A stretch of 55,369 nucleotides of DNA from CALFVT01 sp964513675 (GCA_964513675.1 CAZEOD010000016.1:1-55369), one strand, 5' to 3'. Positions 8,293 through 17,979 are shown, counted from the first letter of the stretch. Program-made: numbers and translations. Notes: generated by a model from the sequence alone, not told the origin.

Positions 8293-9948
8293 TTAAACAT
8301 CATCGCGATATTTATTTGTAATTGGATAGCGGCGGTCTTTTCCGAAATTCTTAGAGCTTATTTTAACACCCGGCGGCGCTTGGCGGCGCTTATATTCGGC
8401 AATATATAATAAATGCTGGATACGTTTAACATCAGCTTTGCTATGGCCGCGCGCCAAGATATCCTCGACAGGAAGCTCCTGCTCGATGAGGCCCAAAAGG
8501 ATATCATCAAGAACATCATATTCTGGTAAGCTGTCACTATCTTTTTGATTATCACGAAGCTCCGCCGTGGGCGGCTTGGTAATAATAATGGGCGGCACAG
8601 GCGCATCTCCGCCGAGCAAATCACCAGGATTATGCGCATTACGCCAATTTGCCAGTGCAAATACTTCGGTCTTATATAGATCTTTCAGCGGATTATATCC
8701 GCCGCACATATCCCCATAAAGCGTCGCATAACCCACAGCCATTTCGGATTTATTCCCTGTCGTCACCAACATAGGCCCAAATTTATTAGACAGCGCCATC
8801 AAGGTCACAGCGCGAATACGAGACTGCATATTTTCTTCTGTTGTATTTGGCTCCATATCGCCAAACAACGGGGCCGTCATAGAGAGCAGCGCATCAAACC
8901 CCGCTTTAATTGGAACAATATCATAACGGCACCCCATCCGCGCGATGCAATCTTTGGCATCAGTCAAGCTATCGCCAGAGGTATAACGAGACGGCATCAT
9001 AACGCACCACACACGCTCTGGGCCTAAAGCATCAACCGCAATCGCCGCCGCCATGGCGCTATCAATGCCACCGGATAATCCCAAAATTACCTCTTTAAAT
9101 CCGTTCTTATTGACATAATCACCAAGTCCCAAACAACAGGCGCGCCAATCGGCTTCATAGCCGGTTAGCTGGCTTTCAATTTTTGCGCTTTGGCAAACCC
9201 AAGTCCCATCTTGTTTTTCCCATATGGCCATGTCGTAATCTTCGACAAAGGATTTCAGCGCTTGCACGATGCTGCCATCTGCCGCCATTGAAAAACTAGA
9301 GCCATCAAAAACCAGCTCGTCTTGGCCGCCAATTTGATTCACGTAAATCAACGGCAACCCTTCATTGTGAACTTTTGCGCCGAGCGCCTCTATACGTTCG
9401 GACATTGCCGTGCGCCGCCACGGCGATGCATTGGGAGAAATCAAAATCTCGGCGCCTTGATCTGCAAGGTGACGGGCAACGCCCGGCTGCCACAGGTCTT
9501 CGCAAATCGGCAGTCCTAAGGTCACGCCTTTATAGATAACAGGCTTGGGCAAAGGGCCGCGTTTGAAAATCCTATATTCATCAAAAACACCGTAATTGGG
9601 TAAATGATGCTTATAACGAATATCGGTAATCGCGCCGTCTTGCATAAAAAGAAGCGCATTATAAAGCGCGCCGTTATCATGCCATGGCAGATTAAAAACA
9701 ACAGCGGGGCCGTCTTGGGTTTCCTGCGCAAAATCTTCAGCCAATTTGCGGCAATCGGAAACAGCGGCAGGTTTTAAAACTAAATCTTCCGCTGGATACC
9801 CAATAATACATTGTTCCGGTAGAACCAGAATATCCGCACCACCAGATTTAGCCCGGTCATAAGCTGTTCGTATTTTCTCCATATTCCCATGAAGATCACC
9901 AAGGTGAGCATTAATCTGAGCGGAAGCGATTCTAAGCTGCATAGTCAT
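8293..9948 (-). CDS. nadE: Glutamine-dependent NAD+ synthetase
   Basis: Converts deamido-NAD to NAD using ammonia released from glutamine. The N-terminal nitrilase-type glutaminase domain shows the Glu-Lys-Cys triad candidates E46 (PEQCIIGYP), K113 (RYKHHLPNYG) and C149 (LPICEDLW). The C-terminal synthetase domain contains the PP-loop LGLSGGIDSAMAAAIA and a TTGNKSEMAVGYATLYGDM segment. At 551 residues it is the usual two-domain length. A second ATG two codons in is an alternative start. Confidence 0.95.
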   Translation of the reverse strand: MTMQLRIASAQINAHLGDLHGNMEKIRTAYDRAKSGGADILVLPEQCIIGYPAEDLVLKPAAVSDCRKLAEDFAQETQDGPAVVFNLPWHDNGALYNALLFMQDGAITDIRYKHHLPNYGVFDEYRIFKRGPLPKPVIYKGVTLGLPICEDLWQPGVARHLADQGAEILISPNASPWRRTAMSERIEALGAKVHNEGLPLIYVNQIGGQDELVFDGSSFSMAADGSIVQALKSFVEDYDMAIWEKQDGTWVCQSAKIESQLTGYEADWRACCLGLGDYVNKNGFKEVILGLSGGIDSAMAAAIAVDALGPERVWCVMMPSRYTSGDSLTDAKDCIARMGCRYDIVPIKAGFDALLSMTAPLFGDMEPNTTEENMQSRIRAVTLMALSNKFGPMLVTTGNKSEMAVGYATLYGDMCGGYNPLKDLYKTEVFALANWRNAHNPGDLLGGDAPVPPIIITKPPTAELRDNQKDSDSLPEYDVLDDILLGLIEQELPVEDILARGHSKADVKRIQHLLYIAEYKRRQAPPGVKISSKNFGKDRRYPITNKYRDDV

Positions 9949-10016
9949 AAGAGCGGTCTAGCGCTGCGCCGCCTCTGCCGCAAGCGCGTTTCACCCTATA
10001 GCCAGCAAGGGGGCGG

Positions 10017-10940
10017 TTAAACACGCGTTCCAAGAATAAGTTCATCAATTTGCAGCGCCCAATCCAGCGCCCGCATTCCATCTTCGGCTGAAATAATCGG
10101 CGGGATGCCAGACAGAACCGCATCAAAAAAATCATGGTCTGATGTCCCAAGCGAGTCTTTGGCGCGCGGGTCATTTGCAAAATCCTGATTGAGCATAAAG
10201 GGAGACTTATTAACAAGGCTACGCGCATTAAAGTCAACCTCAACCGTGCCCTCGGCATAGGTCAAGGTCATTGTACGGCGCGGCGCGGCCGCAACACGGC
10301 TCGTATGAATAACCGCTTTCGTCGTCTCATAAATTAACACCGCGCGAGACTTGTCAATCAGCGAAGTTTGCACGCTTTCCCCCATGGCCAAGACGCCCAT
10401 CGGCTCACCTTTGAGCAGCCACATCACCATATCTAAATCATGCACGGTCAAATCAAGCGTCGCGGAGACATCCGTACCGCGCAGGTGAAACATATTTTCG
10501 CGGTGCATTTCTATCAGGCGCGGCTTTGAAACAATCGTATCAAGTCCAATCGCTGCAAGCACATAACGCTCTTGATGCCCCGCATGCACAATCAAGTTTT
10601 TCTCACGCGCCAAATCGCAAATATGCTGCGCCGCCTCAAGGCTATGGGCAAGCGGTTTTTCAATCAAGCAATGTTTACCGGCTTCCAAGGCCGCGATAGC
10701 AAGCTCCTCATGATAAAGTGCCGGCGCGGCGATAATAACCGCATCGCTTTGCGCAATCGCAGCTTTGGCAGACGGCACAGAGGCCACATCAAATTCATCT
10801 ATTATAGCCTGCGTCCGCGCCGCATTAGGCTCATAAAATACGACGTCACTGACTTTTTCATGGGCAAGGGCTTTTTGGACGTGATACCGCCCAAATACGC
10901 CGCCGCCGAGTACCGCAATTTTAAGTGTGTGACGTTTCAA
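10017..10940 (-). CDS. Gfo/Idh/MocA family oxidoreductase
   Basis: NAD(P)-dependent oxidoreductase of the Gfo/Idh/MocA type. The Rossmann motif KIAVLGGGVFGRYH is near the start, followed by the family's EKPLAHSLEAAQHICDLA segment (EKP motif) and a C-terminal sheet domain with a candidate substrate-binding D-x3-H-D (DLTVHDLDMVMWL). A TTG start at 10940 is chosen because a GGAG site lies eight bases before it and the Rossmann fold begins a few residues later. An upstream in-frame ATG at 11015 would add 25 residues unlike the family. The specific sugar or cyclitol substrate cannot be told. Confidence 0.85.
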   Translation of the reverse strand: MKRHTLKIAVLGGGVFGRYHVQKALAHEKVSDVVFYEPNAARTQAIIDEFDVASVPSAKAAIAQSDAVIIAAPALYHEELAIAALEAGKHCLIEKPLAHSLEAAQHICDLAREKNLIVHAGHQERYVLAAIGLDTIVSKPRLIEMHRENMFHLRGTDVSATLDLTVHDLDMVMWLLKGEPMGVLAMGESVQTSLIDKSRAVLIYETTKAVIHTSRVAAAPRRTMTLTYAEGTVEVDFNARSLVNKSPFMLNQDFANDPRAKDSLGTSDHDFFDAVLSGIPPIISAEDGMRALDWALQIDELILGTRV

Positions 10941-11160
10941 AACTATAGCTCCAAAGGATGCAATCGCTCTACGCCCCTTTGCCTTAAAAGGGAAATAATA
11001 ATAGCGGCACTGCAACTAAATGATTCTCTTTTTGATGATGATTTCGAGATGGTTTCAGAAGATCAGCCCTCCCAGATCCTGAAATTTCACAAAAACCCCC
11101 ATAAAACTGTTGTTTTTTACGGTTTTTTGAGGGGTAAATCCATTTTATTTACCACTTGTT

Positions 11161-11179
11161 AATCCTATCCGTTAGGATT
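11161..11179. promoter_or_regulatory. Inverted repeat upstream of the HU-like gene
   Basis: AATCCTA and TAGGATT are perfect 7-bp arms separated by five bases, about 47 bp before the HU-like start. Further upstream (11095-11137) is a longer imperfect pairing of a CCCCC tract with GGGG across a T-rich stretch. A regulatory site for the HU-like gene is plausible, but no clear -35/-10 pair was identified. Confidence 0.4.
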
Positions 11180-11225
11180 GCGTTAATACCCTTAGAGGGG
11201 CGTAACGCGTAAAAGGAGAGGTTAC

Positions 11226-11492
11226 ATGAATAAAAAAGAACTCATTAATGCACTTGCAGGTCATTGCGATTCAACACAGGCGGAAGCTAGCCAATTTGTT
11301 GACGCTTTTTGCAGCACAGTTGTGAATGAATTAAAAGAGGGTAACAATATTGCCATTCCGGGCTTTGGCCAGTTTGTTGCTAAACATCGTCCATCGCGCG
11401 AAATGCGCAATCCTTCAACGGGCAAGATGATGATGAGTAAAGCTAAAACATCATGCCAATTCAAGCCATCTGTTGGCCTTAAGGACCTTTAA
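11226..11492 (+). CDS. HU/IHF-family DNA-binding protein
   Basis: A small (88-residue) histone-like protein expected to bend and compact DNA as a dimer. The N-terminal MNKKELINALAGHCDSTQAEA helices and the IAIPGFGQFVAKHRPSREMRNPSTGK segment match the HU fold with its GFG.F and RNP-type beta-arm. The tip of the arm reads RNPSTGK, where canonical HU has RNPQTG, and the C-terminal helix is standard. It is preceded by an AGGAGAGG site and followed by a good terminator, so it forms a single-gene unit. It diverges from the canonical HU-beta sequence and may be a paralogue. Confidence 0.9.
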   Translation: MNKKELINALAGHCDSTQAEASQFVDAFCSTVVNELKEGNNIAIPGFGQFVAKHRPSREMRNPSTGKMMMSKAKTSCQFKPSVGLKDL

Positions 11493-11522
11493 GCAACGGG
11501 TCCGCTTTTGTTTAAAACACTC

Positions 11523-11549
11523 AAGCCGCTGGTCACAGCGGCTTTTTTA
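11523..11549 (+). terminator. Rho-independent terminator after the HU-like gene
   Basis: A perfect 8-bp stem (AAGCCGCT/AGCGGCTT) with a 6-base loop is followed directly by a T-run, 31 bases after the HU stop codon. Confidence 0.85.
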
Positions 11550-11744
11550 ATGACCGCCTCTTTTTTATGACCGCCCCTTGCGAGCCAGATACCCAGTCCC
11601 CATAATAAGCTGCGCAAAATGGAGGCTATAATGGCCATATTATCAGGCTGGCCGAAAGACACATCCTGAAATCTGCCTGCCCTTTACGCTGGGCGTTTGG
11701 GGAATATTCGCCCTATTTATAAGGCGGCAAAGCTGCCGCCTCTT
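11550..11744. other. Intergenic stretch before the gap, no gene seen
   Basis: Between the HU terminator and the N-run there is no convincing ORF. The 9-mer ATGACCGCC occurs twice (11550 and 11567) around a T-run. A short ORF of about a dozen codons after a GGAGG-like site at ~11618 has no support as a gene. The right end carries the hairpin listed separately. Confidence 0.6.
11722..11741 (-). terminator. Hairpin at the gap edge, probable terminator of the DAHP synthase gene
   Basis: Perfect 8-bp stem AGGCGGCA/TGCCGCCT with a 4-base loop. Read on the minus strand it is followed by TATAAAT, only a weak T-run. Its position downstream of the DAHP synthase coding sequence suggests it ends that transcript. 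The adjoining gap hides the link. Confidence 0.45.
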
Positions 11745-11844
11745 NNNNNNNNNNNNNNNNNNNNNNNNNNNNNNNNNNNNNNNNNNNNNNNNNNNNNNNN
11801 NNNNNNNNNNNNNNNNNNNNNNNNNNNNNNNNNNNNNNNNNNNN
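11745..11844. other. Assembly gap (100 N)
   Basis: Exactly 100 N, the usual placeholder for a scaffold join of unknown length. It swallows the 3' end of the class II DAHP synthase gene. Any reading frame running through it is an artefact. Confidence 0.98.
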
Positions 11845-13268
11845 GCTTGATGAAAAGTCTCATTCTTACGGTAAGATTTCAGCTCTTCGGCCACGAGGAA
11901 AGCAAGCTCTAGGGCTTGGTCAGCATTAAGACGCGGATCGCAATGGGTATGATAGCGAGACGATAAATCTTCTTCACGGACAGCACGCGCCGTTCCGCCA
12001 ATACATTCCGTAACATTTTGCCCTGTCATTTCAAAATGTACCCCTCCCGGCCAACAGCCTTCGGAATGGAGTACTTGCATGAAGCCTTTGACCTCGGCCA
12101 AAATACGGTCAAAGGGGCGCGTTTTAAAGCCGCTATCAGTTTTATGCGTATTGCCGTGCATCGGATCGCAAGACCAAACCACGTGGCGGCCTTCGCGTTT
12201 CACCGCGCGGGCCAGTTGCGGCAGGCCGTTGACAACTTTATCATGCCCATAGCGCGCAATCAGCGTCAGCCGCCCCGGTTCATTATTCGGGTTAAGCACA
12301 TCAATCAAGCGGAGCAATTCTTCGGGAGATAAACCTTCACCAATTTTCATGGCCACAGGATTATTAATGCCGCGGAAAAATTCGACATGCGCATGATCGA
12401 GTTGGCGTGTTCTATTGCCAATCCAAAGCATATGGCCGGATGTTGAGAACCACTGCCCTGTGACATGATCCATGCGGGTCATCGCTTCTTCATATCCGAG
12501 CAATAAGCCTTCATGGCTTGTATAAAATTCAGTAGCCGCCATTTGCGGGGTGTTATGGGCGTTGACGCCGCAAGCCTGCATAAATTCCATGGCGTCTGTG
12601 ATTTTGTCGCAAAGCTCCTGATAGCGCTTTGACTGCTCAGAGCCGCCAACAAAACCCAACGTCCATTTATGGATATTGCGCAAATCAGCCAGACCGCCGC
12701 TACTAAAAGCGCGGACAAGATTCAGCGTCGCCGCCGATTGGCCATAAGCCTTAAGGAGGCGCTGCGGATCGGGAATACGGCTCTCTTCGGTGAAGGCCAT
12801 GCCATTGATGTTATCGCCCCGATAGCTCGGCAGGGTCACGCCGTTTTTCTCTTCAATCGGTGAGGAGCGCGGCTTCCCGAATTGCCCTGCAATCCGGCCG
12901 ACTTTGACAACGGGTTGACCCGCGCCGTAAGTCAGCACAACGGCCATTTGCATCATAACACGGAATGTATCTTGGATATTATCAGGGTGAAACTCTTTAA
13001 AGCTCTCGGCGCAATCCCCGCCTTGCAGCAAAAAAGCTTCGCCCATCGCGACTTTGGCGAGTTTATCTTTCAACCTTACTGCCTCGCCTGGATACACCAA
13101 AGGTGGATAGCTTTTTAATGTGTTTTCGACAGCGATAAGCGCCTGTGGGTCTGGATAATCCTCAGGAATATGTTTCGCAGGCAGACCGCGCCAACTCGCC
13201 GGCGTCCATCTCGCCTTAGAGGCCCGAGCTTGAGATGAACGGATTTGGGGTGTATGTTGTGTGGCCAT
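11845..13268 (-). CDS. aroG: Class II DAHP synthase, 3' end lost in gap
   Basis: 3-deoxy-7-phosphoheptulonate synthase joins phosphoenolpyruvate and erythrose 4-phosphate at the entry of the shikimate pathway. The sequence is typical of the plant/actinobacterial/alphaproteobacterial class II family: WTPASWR near the N-terminus, LLQGGDCAESF (manganese/PEP-site Cys), VGRIAGQFGKPRSSP, SCDPMHGNT and GGVHFEMTGQNVTECIGG. About 474 residues are readable, close to the family's full length, so only the last few codons should lie in the gap. The start ATG at 13268 is unambiguous. Symbol usage for class II enzymes varies. Confidence 0.93.
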
Positions 13269-13592
13269 GTCTTCTGCCTAAATCTGGTTTGATATTTCTT
13301 TTAGCATAATTAGCGCGAAGATCGCTATATAAAAACGCCGCAGAGGCAAATGTTTCTGCCGATTAAGGCAAATGGGGAAATCTATGGCGCGGCAAGGGCA
13401 AAACTAATCTTAAGGCAAGACTCTCACGGTGAAATTATTCACTTTACGTTTAATATTACAGTCAAAAATTCACGCATAAAGCGATGAAAGGAAGATAGGC
13501 ATTAATTTTGAAAGGCTAAGCTATCAAATCTGTTCATTCACCACATAATTATGCATTTTTACACCGCCAACATCCACAGCTTGCAACTGTCG
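13269..13592. promoter_or_regulatory. Upstream region of DAHP synthase with spaced GGCAA repeats
   Basis: A 324-bp stretch without a gene between the DAHP synthase start and the end of gor. It should hold the DAHP synthase promoter on the minus strand. GGCAA occurs at 13345, 13367, 13391 and 13414, that is 22-24 bp apart (about two helical turns); the first two copies extend to AGGCAAATG. No confident -35/-10 pair, terminator or RNA was recognised. Confidence 0.4.
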
Positions 13593-14957
13593 CTACGCCC
13601 TACGGCTCAGCGTCACGATCTCTTCTGCCAATGTCGGATGCACCGCGCAAGTACGGTCGAAATCTGCTTTGGTGAGGCCGGCTCTCACCGTAATGCCAAG
13701 CGCTTGAATGAGTTCACCCGAATAATCGCCGACCATGTGGATGCCGATGACACGCTCTTTTGCGCCCGTTGTAATCAGCTTCATGAAAACGCGGTGCTCT
13801 GACCCGTTAAGGACATTTTTCATTGGGCGGAAATCCGTTTGGTAAATAAAGATATTATCTTCGCCAAATTTAGCGGCGGCATCACTCTCGGAATAGCCCA
13901 CACTGCCGATCGGCGGCTGTGTGAAAACGGCGCTGGCAATATCGCTATGGTCATAGGCGGTCGGGTTGTCCTTATAGACGGTTTCAATGAAAGCCGCCCC
14001 TTCACGAATAGCGACGGGCGGTAGGTTCACACGGTTCGTCACGTCGCCAACAGCATAGATATTTTTTACCGAGCTTTGTTATAGCTCATTGACTTTCACG
14101 GCCCCAATTCCGTCCATCTCCACGCCGGCTTTTTCAAGCCCAAGACCCACAGTATGCGGACGGCGGCCTGTTGCCATCATGACAAGATCCGTGCCGATTT
14201 GCGTGCCGTCATCAAAAGTGACTTTATAGCCGCCGCCAAGTTTCGTTATTTCTGTGGGCGAGATATTAAATCGGCAGTCAATACCGTTAACCGCTTGCAG
14301 CGCATTGGCGCGCTCACGGACATCATCATCAAAACCTTTAAGGAATTTATCACCCCGATAAGCCTGCACGGTCTTAACGCCAAGCCCCGCAAAAATACCG
14401 GCAAATTCACAGGCAATATACCCCCCGCCAATGACCAGCACGCGCTCTGGCAGATTATCAAGCACGAAGGCTTCGTCAGAGGTAATCGCATGTTCTGCAC
14501 CTTTCAGGCCCGGCATCCAAGGCCGTCCGCCAACCGCGACCAAAATCGTCTCAGCCGTAATGTCTTTGCCCGATGTTGTGAGCCGCACTGTATGAGCGTC
14601 AATAAATTCAGCGCGTTCTGAGAATAAATCCGCGCCGTTCCGCTCTAAAATGCCGGAATAAATACCGGACAGGCGGCTGACTTCTGATTGGATATTATCG
14701 CGTAATTTAGCCCAATTAAAGCTAGGCTTTCCGCCAATGTTCCAGCCGTAACCTTCGGCTTGCTTGATATATTTCCCGTACTCAGCGCCAAAGACGAGGT
14801 ATTTTTTAGGCACACATCCGCGCACAACACAGGTGCCGCCGGGGCGGCTTTCCTCGGCTACGCCGACACGTTTACCGAGCTGCGCCGCGAGACGCGCCGA
14901 GCGCACACCGCCCGAGCCCGCGCCAATAACAAAAAGGTCGTAATCAAAATTTGGCAT
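13593..14957 (-). pseudogene. gor: Glutathione-disulfide reductase interrupted by one in-frame TAA
   Basis: FAD- and NADPH-dependent disulfide reductase. The first 292 codons encode the FAD motif VIGAGSGGVRSARLAA, the redox disulfide GGTCVVRGCVPKK and the NADPH motif VIGGGYIACEFAGIFAGLG. Codon 293 (14081-14079) is TAA. Translation then continues in the same frame for 161 codons: QSSVKNIYAVGDVTNRV (second FAD motif), the dimerisation domain and the catalytic His segment HPTLAEE. The family usually reads E-Y/W-S-Q-T-S here; this copy reads E-L-stop-Q-S-S, so a single TCA-to-TAA change would explain it. No frameshift is needed. It may be a real nonsense mutation or a base error; a truncated protein would lack dimer interface and active-site His. 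Confidence 0.9.
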
Positions 14958-15057
14958 TTATGTCTCCGCCTGTTCTTTGATGAGGTCCTGAAACCGCAGT
15001 AGAGCTTTTTTACTCCAAAATTCAGCCTCAGGAAGAAAATTTTACTATTTTAAAAGC

Positions 15058-15762
15058 CTATTCACGTGTCAATTCCATCACTTTCGCATGATCGTCTTCC
15101 CCGACGACAATTACATTGGCAATATCAATAAAAAGACCATGTTCCATCACGCCCGGAATACGGCTGAGTAGATGCGCCGTATCAGCGGGGGACGGAATGA
15201 CTTCGCATTTGCAATCCAAAATATAATGGCCGCCATCGGTGATTAGGGGCCCATCGCCTGCATGATTTTGGCGCAAAGTTGTTTGAGCGTTCTGACAGCC
15301 TGATTTCTTTAGCGCCGCATAAATCTGCTCCGCTGTGACCGCCATGCCGAAGGGGTCAACCTCCACAGGCAATGGGAAGGCGCCGAGCGTTTCCACCATT
15401 TTATTCCCGCCAACAATCACCACCATTTTATCAGAGGCATGAGCAATAATCTTCTCGCGGAGCAAACAAGCGCCGCCGCCTTTTATAAGGTTAAATCCGG
15501 GGTCAACTTCATCGGCGCCGTCAACCGTAAGATGAATACGCGAGACGCGGTCAACCTCGATCAACGGCACAGCATTTTCGCGCGCACACGCCGCCGTCGC
15601 TTGCGATGTTGGCACGCCTTGAACCTTAAGACCGCCGGCAACTTTCTCGCCGAGCATTTCAATGAAAATTTCCGCTGTTGAGCCTGACCCGAGACCGATT
15701 GTCATGCCGTCTTCGACAAATTCCAGCGCTGCGGCCGCCGCATTTTCTTTCGCTTGTGACAT
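15058..15762 (-). CDS. rpiA: Ribose-5-phosphate isomerase A
   Basis: Interconverts ribose 5-phosphate and ribulose 5-phosphate. The 234-residue protein shows IGLGSGSTAEIFI, the DGADEVDPGFNLIKGGGACLLREKI active-site segment (including the catalytic Glu of the REK motif) and the C-terminal IPGVMEHGLFI signature. It lies ~100 bp upstream of gor in the same direction and 66 bp downstream of glmU, so the three may share transcription. Confidence 0.95.
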   Translation of the reverse strand: MSQAKENAAAAALEFVEDGMTIGLGSGSTAEIFIEMLGEKVAGGLKVQGVPTSQATAACARENAVPLIEVDRVSRIHLTVDGADEVDPGFNLIKGGGACLLREKIIAHASDKMVVIVGGNKMVETLGAFPLPVEVDPFGMAVTAEQIYAALKKSGCQNAQTTLRQNHAGDGPLITDGGHYILDCKCEVIPSPADTAHLLSRIPGVMEHGLFIDIANVIVVGEDDHAKVMELTRE

Positions 15763-15828
15763 AATTTGTCTTTCTTTATTTATCCGTCTTCACAGCGCCC
15801 GATAGTCATTTTATGCGGCCTATGTAGC

Positions 15829-17184
15829 CTATGATTGGGCTTTACGTTTTTTCTGCACTTTATGATAGCGCGCCGCCCAGCCGTCTTTATTCACTTGTTT
15901 TGCCCGCCCGAGCGCCAGCGCATCCGCCGGAACATTACGCGTCACCACACCGCCGGAGCCTAAAAAGGCCCCTGAGCCAATCGTAAGCGGCGCAACAAGC
16001 GAGGAGTTCGTCCCAATAAAAGCCCCGTCTTCTATTGTTGTGACATGTTTGAAATAGCCATCATAATTACAGGTAATTGTTCCTGCGCCGATGTTGACCG
16101 CCTCGCCGACAACCGCATCGCCAATATAAGACAGGTGATTAATTTTCGAGCCCTTGCCAATTTTTGCCTTTTTCGTTTCCACGAAATTACCCGCTTTACT
16201 GCCCTCGCCCATCTCTGTCCCGGGACGAAGCCGGGCAAATGGGCCAATTTGTGCGCCTCGGCCAATTTTTGTGCCTTCAAGATGGCAAAAGGGATGAATA
16301 ACCGCATCTGCGGCAACCGTAACGCCGGGGCCAAAGACGACATTTGCGCCAATCTCTGCATCGGCTTCGATCTCTGTATCATATGAAAAATATATGGTTG
16401 CAGGATCACGCAGCGTCACGCCCCGCGCCATCATGCGTCCGCGCATACGGGTTTGAAACGCGACTTCAGCTTCGGCCAAATCGCGGCGGCTATTCACGCC
16501 TAGAACATCATCAGCCTTAGCTTTGACCGCCACCGCTTTTTTACCATCACCGCGCAAAATTTCGATAATATCAGTCAGGTAATACTCGCCTTTTACATTG
16601 TTATTATTAACGCGGCTAAGGGCAGAGAACATATCAGCAGCGCTCGCGGCCATCACGCCGCTATTACAAAACCCAACAGCGAGCTGCTGGGGGCTAGCTT
16701 CTTTCGCTTCAACAATGGCGGTTAACTCATCGCCGTCCATAATCAGGCGGCCATAAGCGGCAGGGTCGTCAGGTTCAAAGCCTAAGACGCAGACATCACC
16801 GCCGCTTTCAAGCCCCGTAAAAACATCCTCAAGCGTATGACCTTCGATCAGCGGCGTATCTGCATAAAGCACGGCAACATTACCCTTAAACTCACCAAGG
16901 GCATCTTTCGCGGCCAACACCGCGTGAGCTGTCCCCAGCTGTGGTTCCTGAACCGCAATTTCAAGCCCAAGGCTTTCGGCATGGGCGCGCACATCCTTAT
17001 TGGCCTCGCCCACGACACAGATAATGGGGTCAGCCCCAGCAGAGCGCGCCAAGGCTGTGACCCAGCTCATCATCGGCTGCCCACCGACTTTATGGAGAAC
17101 TTTAGACGTATGAGACTTCATCCGCGTCGATTTGCCTGCCGCTAGAATTATTGCGGCGCGAGACGCCTGTTTATCACTCGTCAT
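15829..17184 (-). CDS. glmU: Bifunctional GlmU (GlcN-1-P acetyltransferase / GlcNAc-1-P uridyltransferase)
   Basis: Makes UDP-GlcNAc for peptidoglycan and lipid A in two steps. The N-terminal pyrophosphorylase domain carries ILAAGKSTRMKS (residues 13-24) and the substrate segment QLGTAHAV. The C-terminal half is a left-handed beta helix of hexapeptide repeats ending ALGRAKQVNKDGWAARYHKVQ. The ATG at 17184 is chosen because an AAAGGTGG site precedes it; a GTG three codons upstream overlaps that site. It is divergent from gph. Confidence 0.95.
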   Translation of the reverse strand: MTSDKQASRAAIILAAGKSTRMKSHTSKVLHKVGGQPMMSWVTALARSAGADPIICVVGEANKDVRAHAESLGLEIAVQEPQLGTAHAVLAAKDALGEFKGNVAVLYADTPLIEGHTLEDVFTGLESGGDVCVLGFEPDDPAAYGRLIMDGDELTAIVEAKEASPQQLAVGFCNSGVMAASAADMFSALSRVNNNNVKGEYYLTDIIEILRGDGKKAVAVKAKADDVLGVNSRRDLAEAEVAFQTRMRGRMMARGVTLRDPATIYFSYDTEIEADAEIGANVVFGPGVTVAADAVIHPFCHLEGTKIGRGAQIGPFARLRPGTEMGEGSKAGNFVETKKAKIGKGSKINHLSYIGDAVVGEAVNIGAGTITCNYDGYFKHVTTIEDGAFIGTNSSLVAPLTIGSGAFLGSGGVVTRNVPADALALGRAKQVNKDGWAARYHKVQKKRKAQS

Positions 17185-17291
17185 ATAACCCACCTTTTAT
17201 CGCGAAATTGACCTTTAGCCGCTGTTTTACTTGAATCCAATACACGTTTATCCGATCAACCGTGATAACACACGATTCGATTGTAATTTTT

Positions 17292-17975
17292 ATGGAAAAT
17301 TTTCACGGCTTTAGCTTTTGTTTTGATCTTGATGGCACCCTTATTGATACGGCCCCTGATTTAGTTCGCGTGCTCAATGAAACGGTCGCAACGGACGGCG
17401 TTCCGCCCGCGAATTACATGCGCGCAAGAAATCAGGTCGGCTTTGGCTCTATGGCGCTTATTCGGCTCGCCTATAAAGACGCTGAGCGCAAATTAGACGA
17501 CACTAAAGCTGCTGATTTACAAGCCTATTTCCTCAAACGATATGCGGAGTCGATCGATCAGCTTAGCCGCCCCTTTCCCGGTGTCGTAAAGACCCTCGCA
17601 GCGCTTCGTTATCACGGGGCCGAGCTGTCTATATGTACCAATAAACCCGGATGGCTCGCACGGCCTTTAATCGAGAAATTGGGACTCACCGATTTATTTG
17701 TTCGCATTATTGGGTCAGAAGATGTCCCGAAGAAGAAACCGGATCCGCAACATGTTTTCATGGCAGCTGGCCATCAAGACCGCGCGCGAATTATCATGAT
17801 CGGCGATAGCCGCCCAGACCTTGGCGCCGCGCAAAATGCGGGGGTGACATCAGTTATGGTGGATTACGGTTATAGCCCGGAACCTGTGCGCGGAATGGGC
17901 GGAGATATTACGCTGTCCCATTTTCGCGATTTACCCGGCGCCCTATATCGCCAGCGGCAAAAATACAGCTCATAA
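17292..17975 (+). CDS. gph: Phosphoglycolate phosphatase-like HAD hydrolase
   Basis: Expected to remove phosphate from 2-phosphoglycolate arising from DNA repair or oxygenase side reactions. HAD motif I is FDLDGTLIDTAPDL, motif II CTNKP, motif III Lys in the KKKPDP segment and motif IV GDSRPDLGAAQNAG. The ATG at 17292 puts motif I ten residues in, as in the family; a GTG ten codons upstream is possible. It could act on another small phosphate ester. It ends in a shared terminator with the convergent small gene. Confidence 0.85.
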   Translation: MENFHGFSFCFDLDGTLIDTAPDLVRVLNETVATDGVPPANYMRARNQVGFGSMALIRLAYKDAERKLDDTKAADLQAYFLKRYAESIDQLSRPFPGVVKTLAALRYHGAELSICTNKPGWLARPLIEKLGLTDLFVRIIGSEDVPKKKPDPQHVFMAAGHQDRARIIMIGDSRPDLGAAQNAGVTSVMVDYGYSPEPVRGMGGDITLSHFRDLPGALYRQRQKYSS

Positions 17976-17979
17976 AAAA

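Noticed and set aside
11643..11846. Open frame continuing the DAHP synthase through the N-run for more than 60 codons
   Set aside because: The reading passes through 100 unknown bases and out into a hairpin region. The true stop must lie in the gap, since the readable part is already near full family length.
13593..14042. A separate 149-residue gene beginning with GTG at 14042
   Set aside because: Its start falls inside the GDVTNRV FAD motif of glutathione reductase and it is in the same frame as the upstream part. It is the second half of one broken gene.
14079..14081. Recoded stop (selenocysteine or pyrrolysine) in gor
   Set aside because: The codon is TAA, which is not known for either, and TAA serves as a normal stop in neighbouring genes such as ubiG.
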